A stretch of DNA of 7,146 nt. It comes from Legionella longbeachae. Its GTDB lineage: Bacteria; Pseudomonadota; Gammaproteobacteria; Legionellales; Legionellaceae. Location: assembly GCA_016191305.1 (NCBI GenBank), contig JACPOX010000098.1, positions 1 through 7,146 on the forward strand. The letters are read 5' to 3'. Below are positions 1 to 5,396 of the stretch, piece after piece. The notes under the pieces are model-generated. The model did no database searches. It was not told where the DNA came from and saw only the letters and a list, made by a program, of their open reading frames with translations. Made by a program: the position numbers and the translations under genes. Position 1 is the first letter of the stretch. Each line of letters begins with the position of its first letter.

Positions 1-629
1 AACTTGAAATCAGTAAGATTGTTGTTATTCAATGCTCTGTTTATAAAATTCAATTCTTCTATAACTGTCTCTTCAAGGAATTTATTTTCTTTGTAATAAG
101 GTTTTTGCTCATTGAGGTCTTTTTGGTTATAAATCAAGCTATTTGTTTCGAATTGATATAATGACTCCTGATACATGAATTTTTGATATTTATTTATCGC
201 TTTTTTAAAAATCTCTGCCGCTGAACATGGTTTATTAAGATTATCTATATATTCCTCTAAATAATCCTTAGTGGCATTTGATAAACATTGATTAAAAATT
301 AATTCTTTTTGCTTTTTAATAAGGTTAGTTAATTCGTTTTCGTTATAGCTTTTAGTAATGTTAATATTTTTCGACACATGTTTTTCGCAATTAGCAACAA
401 TTTCACCAAACTCAACAGAAAGCTCACTATCTCCTTGATTTAAGTTTCTCAGCTTATATTGCAGCCATCTAAGTTCCACTTGTGGGTAGCGATGTGTTTT
501 TTCTTCTAATTCTTCTAAGTGACTTATTTCTCGGACAATTAAATCTTTGCGATATTGAATTGGGTAATGATTTATATAAATAATTAAGTCAGCTAGCTTC
601 TGTAATGATTCAGTGGCAAATGTAGTCAT
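1..629 (-). CDS. hypothetical protein, 3' end outside the window
   Basis: I do not recognise this protein. A minus-strand frame starts at the ATG at 629-627 and stays open without a stop through 209 codons to the window edge (last whole codon 5-3), so the C-terminus is missing. The first in-frame stop upstream of the ATG is at 650-648, and no other ATG lies between, which fixes the start. No good Shine-Dalgarno is visible before it. The protein begins MTTFATESLQKLADLI and is rich in Lys, Glu, Asn and Leu, with few glycines. It looks predominantly helical, and a Glu/Leu-rich stretch at about residues 38-68 could form a coiled coil. There is no signal peptide or membrane segment, so a cytoplasmic or translocated protein is likely. 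It is transcribed divergently from the exported-protein gene at 827. The long open frame makes it convincing as a gene; its function is open. Confidence 0.72.
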   Translation of the reverse strand, partial: MTTFATESLQKLADLIIYINHYPIQYRKDLIVREISHLEELEEKTHRYPQVELRWLQYKLRNLNQGDSELSVEFGEIVANCEKHVSKNINITKSYNENELTNLIKKQKELIFNQCLSNATKDYLEEYIDNLNKPCSAAEIFKKAINKYQKFMYQESLYQFETNSLIYNQKDLNEQKPYYKENKFLEETVIEELNFINRALNNNNLTDFK

Positions 630-826
630 AATGAAATACCGATGATTTTAAATGTTCTTTTTAAAATTGTAACATCTTACTCTTATGAGAATATTAAATG
701 GATTATTTGAATAATAATTATACCAAAAATTATGAGCTTATCGCTGTTGAAATTTGCTTTTCTAGAATCTGTATCTTATATTCATTCTATGCTTTGCATG
801 AATTTTCGTATAAGAAAGGAGTTCTT
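630..826. promoter_or_regulatory. divergent intergenic promoter region
   Basis: These 197 bp separate two divergent genes and should hold promoters for both. On the plus strand a candidate sigma-70 pair is TTGCTT (754-759) and TATATT (777-782), 17 bp apart, which would start transcription near 789, ahead of the Shine-Dalgarno at 816-821. On the minus strand TACAAT (671-666) is a plausible -10 for the gene ending at the left edge, without a convincing -35. An octamer TTGTAACA lies at 667-674 and overlaps that -10; the same octamer forms the arms of the inverted repeat at 2170-2189. The region is very AT-rich, so matches to -10 boxes occur easily by chance. The frame starting at 698 reads through this region into the exported protein but has no ribosome binding site or sensible N-terminus. 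Confidence 0.35.
816..821 (+). promoter_or_regulatory. Shine-Dalgarno that fixes the start at 827
   Basis: AAGGAG lies five bases before the ATG at 827. This favours a 136-residue product that begins directly with a signal peptide. The longer frame from 698 would bury the signal sequence behind 43 unrelated residues. The ATG at 836 is also in frame but sits 14 bases from this site, which is too far. Confidence 0.8.
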
Positions 827-1237
827 ATGAGCGCTATGAAGCAGATTTCAGTAACTGTGTTAGGGATTTTAACCATGTCAACCAGCGTTTACTCTGCTGG
901 TGCAGCTGATATTTCAGGATCATATACCTGTTCGTACCATGATCCGTTCACCACTCCTAATGATGGGACTGAAACCATAGTTTTTAAAAAAAATGGTGAT
1001 ACTTACAAAATTTCAGGAATTCCTACAGGTAGTGTATTACCTTATTATGTTGGTAAGGCCATATTTAATAAGAATGTTGATAATGCAGTGGGTTATATAT
1101 TTTGGCAGCCCAAATCTCCTTCGGTTACAACAGTACAACTATTTACAATTAAACCGGATGGCTCTTTGGATGGTGTTTTTGCGCAAAGCAATAAAGATAA
1201 AGGTGGCACAGAAACCTGTACTAAGTCAGTACAATAA
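827..1237 (+). CDS. small exported protein, paralogue of the next gene
   Basis: The product has 136 residues and unknown function. Residues 1 to about 26 form a Sec signal peptide: Lys5, a hydrophobic core and small residues (YSAGA) before a probable cleavage near residues 24-27. The mature domain of about 110 residues holds two cysteines, Cys35 near the start (SGSYTC) and Cys131 near the end (GTETCTK), placed to tie the two ends together by a disulfide in the periplasm or outside the cell. Other marks are NGDTY (56-60), FWQP (92-95) and FTIKPDGSL (106-114). Each of these has a counterpart in the product of 1283-1777, in the same order, so the two are tandem duplicates. The alternation of short hydrophobic strands and turns suggests a small beta-rich fold (inference). 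The neighbour starts 45 bp downstream with no clear terminator between, so cotranscription is likely. No enzyme motif is visible; a structural, surface or envelope role would fit but is unproven. Confidence 0.88.
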   Translation: MSAMKQISVTVLGILTMSTSVYSAGAADISGSYTCSYHDPFTTPNDGTETIVFKKNGDTYKISGIPTGSVLPYYVGKAIFNKNVDNAVGYIFWQPKSPSVTTVQLFTIKPDGSLDGVFAQSNKDKGGTETCTKSVQ

Positions 1238-1270
1238 GCTTTTTCGCCTGTACAGATGATTTTATTAGAA

Positions 1271-1275
1271 AAGGA
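1271..1275 (+). promoter_or_regulatory. Shine-Dalgarno that fixes the start at 1283
   Basis: AAGGA lies seven bases before the ATG at 1283. It supports this start, which opens directly with a signal peptide, over the in-frame ATG at 1256, which would add nine residues (MILLEKELI) and has no ribosome binding site. Confidence 0.75.
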
Positions 1276-1282
1276 ATTGATT

Positions 1283-1777
1283 ATGAACACAGCGATCAAG
1301 AGTATTTATTTAATTACAGCATTATCTCTATCGACCATAGCTGCCTATGCGGATAACACCAATACCAGTACACCGGCGGATAGCACCAGTACGCCTGAGA
1401 ACAGCACTAGTACACCAGCCAGCGCTCCAAGTACTCAGAGTAACAGCACCAGTGCACCGGTTCTTACCGGTAATTATCAATGCCAGCGTACTGATTCTGC
1501 GAATGTTATGGTTCCTTATGATCTTACTGTAACAAAGACCGGTGATACTTATACTTTTGAATGGGATGATAAGAATGGGAATCCTGCTATCTATGGTACG
1601 GGAGTGATACATCCAAATTTGAATAATGTTCTTGCTTCTTCATTCTGGGATCCGACAAAGCCAGAGACAGTTGGTATTGAAATGTTTGAAATAAAACCCG
1701 ATGGAACTTTGCAATCAAATTGGGTTTTACAATCACAAAATCAGCTTGGCTCGGAGACTTGTACTAAGGGCAAATAA
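1283..1777 (+). CDS. small exported protein with STP-repeat linker
   Basis: The product has 164 residues and unknown function. It is a paralogue of the preceding gene's product. Residues 1-23 are a signal peptide ending AYA, with probable cleavage before Asp24. Residues 26-60 are a low-complexity linker of five seven-residue units around the consensus (N/D)STSTPx, probably disordered and extended. The domain from about residue 61 carries the family signature: LTGNYQC (Cys67), TGDTY (86-90), FWDP (121-124), FEIKPDGTL (135-143) and GSETCTK (Cys160). The two cysteines align with Cys35 and Cys131 of the upstream protein. The linker is absent from the upstream copy, so it was gained here or lost there. 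Such Ser/Thr/Pro linkers in exported proteins commonly act as spacers or O-glycosylation targets (general knowledge); neither is shown here. It is probably the second gene of a two-gene operon, ending before the stem-loop at 1801-1845. Confidence 0.9.
   Translation: MNTAIKSIYLITALSLSTIAAYADNTNTSTPADSTSTPENSTSTPASAPSTQSNSTSAPVLTGNYQCQRTDSANVMVPYDLTVTKTGDTYTFEWDDKNGNPAIYGTGVIHPNLNNVLASSFWDPTKPETVGIEMFEIKPDGTLQSNWVLQSQNQLGSETCTKGK
1358..1462 (+). repeat. five degenerate 21-bp tandem repeats in coding sequence
   Basis: This tract encodes residues 26-60 of the exported protein as five consecutive 7-codon units. Units 1-3 are nearly identical in protein (TNTSTPA, DSTSTPE, NSTSTPA). Unit 4 is degenerate, and unit 5 (NSTSAPV) returns to the consensus. 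At DNA level the core reads AGCACCAGTAC with small changes. As each unit is a multiple of three, gain or loss of copies would change linker length without shifting the frame. Confidence 0.8.
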
Positions 1778-1800
1778 AAAGCTTTTAAATCATTTCATTA

Positions 1801-1845
1801 TTTGGACAGAACAATATGAGGTTTTTTCATGTTGTTCTGTCCAAA
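1801..1845. terminator. 19-bp stem-loop between convergent genes
   Basis: The arms 1801-1819 and 1827-1845 are complementary over 19 positions, 18 Watson-Crick and one G-T pair (T1815 with G1831). The loop has seven bases and includes most of a T-run. The element starts 23 bp after the stop of the plus-strand exported gene and ends 9 bp before the stop of the minus-strand histidine-rich gene, where a shared two-way terminator belongs. Neither side has a proper U-tract after the stem, which is atypical for an intrinsic terminator. It could instead be a transcript-stabilising hairpin or a dispersed palindromic repeat. Confidence 0.6.
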
Positions 1846-1854
1846 CTCCAAATC

Positions 1855-2088
1855 TTAATAATGCTGATGAATTCGTGGATAAGGCCCTCTTGCTGGTACT
1901 ACAATAATATTTCTCTGCGGTGCCCATTGATGAATGTGATTATTTCTCCAGAGGTTTTGATGACGGTGGTGGTTAAACTGAATCCTTGGATGATCATGGT
2001 GGTGGGAATAATAAAAAGCAAATGTGGCAGAGGAAGATAATGTAGCCGCACCAAGGACGCCACACAACAGTAATTTTTTCGTAATCAT
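1855..2088 (-). CDS. small histidine-rich exported protein
   Basis: The product has 77 residues and unknown function. Residues 1-24 are a signal peptide: two lysines at positions 4-5, a hydrophobic core, then SSSATFA with probable cleavage before Phe25. Cys9 lies inside the hydrophobic core and does not form a lipobox. The remaining 53 residues contain 11 histidines (clusters at 29-33, 40-43, 51-53 and 74-76) with several Arg, Asn, Pro and aromatic residues. The short phrase PRI + Q/H recurs at 34-37 and 71-74. Exported His-rich peptides of this kind can bind transition metals such as Zn, Ni or Cu; that is inference from composition only. A strong Shine-Dalgarno (AGGGG, in CAGGGGTTAT) precedes the ATG by nine bases. 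Its own upstream region with an inverted repeat separates it from the membrane hydroxylase gene on the same strand. The overlapping plus-strand frame (1816-2040) has no signal peptide or ribosome site and is rejected. Confidence 0.78.
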   Translation of the reverse strand: MITKKLLLCGVLGAATLSSSATFAFYYSHHHDHPRIQFNHHRHQNLWRNNHIHQWAPQRNIIVVPARGPYPRIHQHY

Positions 2089-2147
2089 TTTTATAACCCC
2101 TGTTAGATTGTTATTTTTTGTTTAGTCTAAATAACAAATGTAACAGA

Positions 2148-2178
2148 GTTATAACAAGATGAACTTATATTGTAACAA
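2148..2178 (-). promoter_or_regulatory. weak candidate promoter for the His-rich gene
   Basis: Read on the minus strand, TTGTTA (2178-2173) and TATAAC (2153-2148) resemble -35 and -10 boxes, but the spacing of 19 bp is long. The -35 lies inside the inverted repeat at 2170-2189, so a protein bound there could block it. The call is weak because the whole stretch is AT-rich. Confidence 0.25.
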
Positions 2179-2189
2179 GGGTGTTACAA
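2170..2189. promoter_or_regulatory. perfect inverted repeat, operator or weak terminator
   Basis: TTGTAACA (2170-2177) and TGTTACAA (2182-2189) are perfect 8-bp arms around AGGG. A further half-site TGTAACA is at 2139-2145. The element lies 11 bp beyond the stop of the membrane hydroxylase gene and 81 bp upstream of the His-rich gene's start. A dimeric repressor operator for the His-rich gene is one reading. A weak terminator for the hydroxylase gene is the other; the minus-strand transcript has no U-tract after the stem, which favours the operator. TTGTAACA also occurs at 667-674 and TGTAACA inside coding sequence at 2972-2978, so single half-sites are not informative. Confidence 0.4.
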
Positions 2190-2200
2190 AAAGACTTAAC

Positions 2201-3424
2201 CTACAACTCTTGTCTTTCATAGTTTTGTTCATTAGAAAGATAAGAAGTATTCTTAAAAAATTGCACATGGAGCATGAGTTGATTGAGTAGAAAAAAGAAA
2301 ACTCCTAAAGCAAATGATAGGAAAAAATTATTTTTTAATAAAATCAAAATAACAATAATGATCGATGCGCGCATTATTTCGCTTATTAGATTAATTTGAT
2401 TACCATTTGCTGCTCTTCCAAGTGCATAAAGAGTGAATAAAATCAGAGCCCCAATGAGCCAAGAGGCAAGTGAGTCATGGCTAAAAATAAAAGAGAGGTA
2501 GGTATATAAGCTGATTGCAAGGGTTAGATTAAAGAGCGTGTATAATTTAGGCGATTTTGTGCATCTCTCGGTAATTGTCCTTTTAGAAGTAATGGAGTTT
2601 TGTTGTTGGAGGCGCTGGAGAATCCATTCAGGTGGCATAAAAAATGCACGGATGACATCCAATTTATTATTCAAATTCTTACTATAGTACAAGATATCCT
2701 TGATGACTTTGATATTGGCATAAAATGGATTCCACGAGTCCAAAGGCTCGGTAACTCCATAATCTACGGGAGCATTTTCTGGCTCGAAGGTTCCAAATAA
2801 TTTATCCCAAATAATTAAACTTCCAGCATAATTTTTGTCAATATATTGCGGATTTTTCCCATGATGTACACGATGATGTGAAGGAGTATTAAATATCTTT
2901 TCCAACCACCCCATTTTTTTAATTGATTGAGTATGGATCCAAAATTGGTAAAGCGTATTGAAAGAAGCTACTGTAACAAACATCCAGGTTGGAAAGCCAA
3001 TTAAAGCCAGAGGTAAATAAAAAACCCAGGATGTTAGCGTTTGAAAATATCCCTGACGTAAGGCGACTGATAAATTATAGCTTTCACTTTGATGATGTAC
3101 TGAATGACCTATCCAGAAAAAATTACTTCTATGGCTTGCCCGATGAAACCAATAGTAACAAAAATCAATACTAAGCCAGAGAGTAAACCAGGAAATAAAT
3201 GAGGCCTGAATGTTCAAAAAAGCATAATGTTCATATAAATAATAATAACTGTAAATGAGTGCGCCTCTAAGGGGTAGGGCGCTTATTTCTTCAAGGATGC
3301 CACTACTAAAATTATTTATAGAATCATTAAATAGATATATATCCGATTTTTTGTAATAGGCAAAGACACACTCAATACCGATTAGAATTAAGAATATAGG
3401 AGCAGCGAAAACCGTGAAATTCAT
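2201..3424 (-). CDS. sterol desaturase / fatty acid hydroxylase family, AGMO-like
   Basis: This is a 407-residue inner-membrane di-iron oxygenase. The superfamily histidine boxes are complete: HRASH (94-98), HSVHH (107-111) and HHRVHH (183-188), with a further conserved His164 in WIHT. These ligate the two irons. FCYYWFHRASH, NTPSHHRVHHG, DKNYAGSLIIWDKLFGTF and the PVDYGVTEPL segment resemble the alkylglycerol monooxygenase (AGMO) branch, which in animals cleaves ether lipids using tetrahydrobiopterin; the substrate of bacterial members is not established. Hydrophobic segments lie at about 4-22, 52-92 and 127-160. A C-terminal region beyond the catalytic domain adds about four more (roughly 293-315, 319-336, 350-364, 367-388). 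The start has a good Shine-Dalgarno (AAGGA, five bases upstream). The gene stands alone: 140 bp separate it from the broken hydrolase gene upstream. It might act on host or own ether lipids or sterol-like lipids (inference). Confidence 0.9.
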   Translation of the reverse strand: MNFTVFAAPIFLILIGIECVFAYYKKSDIYLFNDSINNFSSGILEEISALPLRGALIYSYYYLYEHYAFLNIQASFISWFTLWLSIDFCYYWFHRASHRSNFFWIGHSVHHQSESYNLSVALRQGYFQTLTSWVFYLPLALIGFPTWMFVTVASFNTLYQFWIHTQSIKKMGWLEKIFNTPSHHRVHHGKNPQYIDKNYAGSLIIWDKLFGTFEPENAPVDYGVTEPLDSWNPFYANIKVIKDILYYSKNLNNKLDVIRAFFMPPEWILQRLQQQNSITSKRTITERCTKSPKLYTLFNLTLAISLYTYLSFIFSHDSLASWLIGALILFTLYALGRAANGNQINLISEIMRASIIIVILILLKNNFFLSFALGVFFFLLNQLMLHVQFFKNTSYLSNEQNYERQEL

Positions 3425-3472
3425 ATCAATCCTTAAACGGTACTAAAAATGATAGAGTGGCTTTTATTTTCT

Positions 3473-3544
3473 TATAATTGTGTTCGGCTTGCAAATTTAA
3501 ATGAAGGAGAACTGCTGCTACATTTATGGTCAATAAATGTTTTT
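3473..3544 (+). other. possible short plus-strand transcript in an intergenic gap
   Basis: In the 140-bp gap between the hydroxylase gene and the broken hydrolase, a perfect TATAAT lies at 3473-3478. About 40 bp further, an 8-bp perfect stem (arms 3520-3527 and 3533-3540, loop GGTCA) is followed by a T-run at 3540-3544. Together they would delimit an RNA of about 60 nt on the plus strand, where no other gene exists. The stem is almost all A-T and no -35 is visible, so this could easily be chance. The same gap must hold the minus-strand promoter of the hydroxylase gene, which I could not place. Confidence 0.2.
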
Positions 3545-3564
3545 CTTCAAAAACTTGTCTTCAG

Positions 3565-5126
3565 TTACTGCATCGCTAATTTTTGAAATAATCTATTTTG
3601 TAACCATACCCAGCGCCGGTAAATATCTCCCGTATATTGGTTAGCTATTTCTCGCGCTTGGTCAATTGCGGATTTCTGTGCTCTTGGTTCGGCATGGAAT
3701 AAATCAATAAAAGTTAAAGCTGCTTCAGAACTTCCAAACAAACCTCCTAAATCGTCTTCTAAGAAGTTATACCAAGTAAGCGCTGCATCATATCCAAATC
3801 GTGCAAAAGCAAGGTAATTCATTTCATTAATTGGATTAAAAGCACTGGCTTCGCCAAAAATTGTAGCACCCTTTAATCCAGTTTGGTGAGCGAGTCGCAT
3901 CATTTCAGAAAAACGTTTGCCAACAAATGAATAACGTTCTTGTTGCCATTGTGAACCCATGTGAGTACGTAATATATTAATCGGTTGTGGTAATTTTTTT
4001 ACATGTTCTGCAGTTAATTGGGATTTTAATTGCTGCCAATATTTTTTGTTGATGCAGAATTGATAGATTGAATCAGATGCTAGACCAGCTAAAGGTGCTA
4101 GTGCATCTAAATCCAGCAAATTATCCCAATAAGCTTCACAAATAAGCCATGCATCACTCTTTGATTTTTTGATCGCGGTAAATAATTGTGGATAAACCTC
4201 TACCATATCATGCACAGACCACTGTTGATTCGTATTGCGACGCTTTGTACAAGTAGAACATTGACAGATCCCATAATCACCCGTTTCAAAATTAACGCCA
4301 CCAATATCAAAAGTTTCTGCTAACCATTGCAGCGCTTCTACATGATACGCAATGTTTTCTGGTTTTGATGGACAAGCCGCATTTAAATAAAATGTTTCAG
4401 GTAAATAGAGTTTTTGAAAATCAGGAAGATTAAATTCAGAGGGCTGTGAAAATTGCGCACGTAGAGAAGGATTTTTTTTTAACCAATTGCTTAAATGATA
4501 AGGATGAGACCCTTCCCAATAAATTCCACCATAGCAATTTATCCATGACTATCACGTAAAAACCCATAAATAGTTAGACCATTGATACGGTTAATTGACA
4601 TAAAATCAATTAAGCGAAAATAGTCATTTAAAAAACCATCCTCAGGTTTTGTGTAAGGATTAGAAAAACCAATTTCTTGCAATCCATTTTGTTCTAAGTA
4701 CCAATTCGTACTATGATCCCAAGTCCAAAAAAAACGATAAGGCAAAGAAGGAGTTTCGTGGATGTTTAAGGCGTCAATGAAAATAGAGTCTTCTTGTTTT
4801 ATTTTAGTTTGTAACGCGCGTGTAGCATAAACAAGCCCTGCAATTCCTCCGCCAACAATACGAAAGGTTGGACGATTGTACATGCTGCCGCTTTGGATCG
4901 AAAAAGAACCTTCTATGGTACTATTATCTATTTCCATTAGAATAATTAAGTGTGCATTTTCCGCGTTTTTTATTTCTAATGGTGAGTAAACAAATATTGT
5001 TCCCTTACAAAAATAACTTTTAAATAGACTTATTACAAAAGAAGAAGAATTTTCCTTCGTTATGATAGCGATAGCTGGGGAAACGGTATTTAGAATAATA
5101 GGTAAAGCAGTACAACGAAACTCCAT
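3565..5126 (-). pseudogene. glycoside-hydrolase-like protein, broken by frame change and deletion
   Basis: The 5' block begins at the ATG at 5126 (Shine-Dalgarno AGAGGA seven bases upstream) and runs 195 codons to a stop at 4541-4539. The 3' block is in another frame, open from 4548 down to the stop at 3565 (327 codons). Both read as one enzyme. Residues about 40-106 look like the N-terminal domain that precedes many carbohydrate-active TIM barrels, with FRIVGGGIAGLVYATRALQ matching the pattern FxI.GG..GLxYA..AL. FFWTWDHSTNW, NPYTKPEDGF and TIYGFLRDSHG then open a barrel. The second block continues with INCYGGIYWEG, then NFETGDYG followed by CQCSTC (4293-4249; a candidate acidic active-site residue and a Cys cluster), ICEAYWDN and MGSQWQQERY. 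RDSHG and INCYGG abut at the junction, with no room for the strand-helix unit expected between them, so an internal deletion not divisible by three is more likely than a single-base slip. The substrate is unknown. The downstream GTG at 4215 could in principle start a 216-residue fragment but has no domain logic. Confidence 0.72.
4472..4480. repeat. nine-base T/A homopolymer inside the broken gene
   Basis: Nine T on the plus strand are read as A9 within the 3' block of the hydrolase, encoding Lys-Lys in LKKNP. The flanking protein is coherent across it in the current frame, so this tract is not the cause of the frame change 60 bp away, but it is a place where slippage could occur. Confidence 0.6.
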
Positions 5127-5263
5127 TAGAATATCCTCTTATTTTTTTTCTTCTTCACTGTCAATAAGCGCATAAAATCAAACTTATTGTAACTACAAAC
5201 TTAATAATTTTTATTATTCAAACGTATGGCTGATTATCGGCCAAGTTAGGGAAAAGTGGGCTT
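5127..5263. promoter_or_regulatory. upstream region of the broken hydrolase gene
   Basis: This AT-rich stretch should carry the minus-strand promoter of the hydrolase gene. A perfect TTGACA is present (5165-5160), but a -10 at normal spacing would fall on the Shine-Dalgarno, so it is unlikely to be the -35. A small AATAAT-TTTT-ATTATT hairpin lies at 5203-5218, and T8 at 5142-5149. No open reading frame or RNA gene is visible. Confidence 0.25.
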
Positions 5264-5296
5264 AAAATGTAGGTTGGGGCCCTGCCCCAGCCTACA
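5264..5296 (-). terminator. GC-rich REP-like palindrome, likely terminator
   Basis: The arms 5268-5280 and 5284-5296 pair over 13 positions with one wobble mismatch (T5274 opposite G5290) around a three-base loop. It begins TGTAGGTTGGGGC and is strikingly GC-rich against its surroundings. Read on the minus strand, the stem is followed by TTTT (5267-5264), so it can work as an intrinsic terminator about 100 bp after the glutamate dehydrogenase stop. Palindromes starting with GTAGGTTGGG are a familiar dispersed-repeat type in several proteobacteria (recollection, not checked), so this may be one copy of a REP family. Confidence 0.55.
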
Positions 5297-5396
5297 GAAT
5301 CCTTAATTTAATGGCAGTGATGCAACGCCTCAGGGCGAACTTATCACAAGATAGAGTATAGCTCTATAGTGCTTCTTATTAGAAGAAGGCAAGATT
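5297..5396. other. 3' flank of the glutamate dehydrogenase gene
   Basis: This 100-bp stretch has no gene. Two small perfect hairpins are present: ATAGAG/CTCTAT (5351-5367) and CTTCT/AGAAG (5372-5385). Neither is followed by a U-tract on the minus strand. They may protect the dehydrogenase mRNA 3' end or be incidental. Confidence 0.3.

Noticed and set aside
698..826. N-terminal extension of the first exported protein from an ATG at 698
   Set aside because: It would place 43 unrelated residues before a clear signal peptide. The good Shine-Dalgarno AAGGAG is at 816-821, next to the ATG at 827.
1217..1244. TGTACT-AAGTC-AGTACA inverted repeat with a T-run shortly after, at the end of the first exported gene
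   Set aside because: The 6-bp stem is short, lies within the coding sequence and is separated from the T-run by six bases. It is probably not a terminator, so the two genes are kept as one operon.
1816..2040. Plus-strand frame of 74 codons overlapping the His-rich gene
   Set aside because: It starts inside the 1801-1845 stem-loop, lacks a ribosome site and has no recognisable protein character, while the opposite strand has a strong Shine-Dalgarno and a signal peptide.
2600..3174. Plus-strand frames within the membrane hydroxylase gene
   Set aside because: They are antisense shadows of a well-conserved gene, with no signal, ribosome site or domain.
3565..4215. Separate 216-residue gene starting at the GTG at 4215
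   Set aside because: The same frame is open and coherent for another 111 codons upstream, and the protein begins in the middle of a TIM-barrel-like domain. It is part of the broken hydrolase.
4809..4866. GGGIAG motif in the hydrolase 5' block, resembling an FAD or NAD binding GxGxxG site
   Set aside because: The context FRIVGGG..GLVYATRALQ fits the N-terminal domain of carbohydrate-active enzymes. The motif is not at the N-terminus, and the required downstream acidic residue of a Rossmann beta strand and other oxidase motifs are missing.
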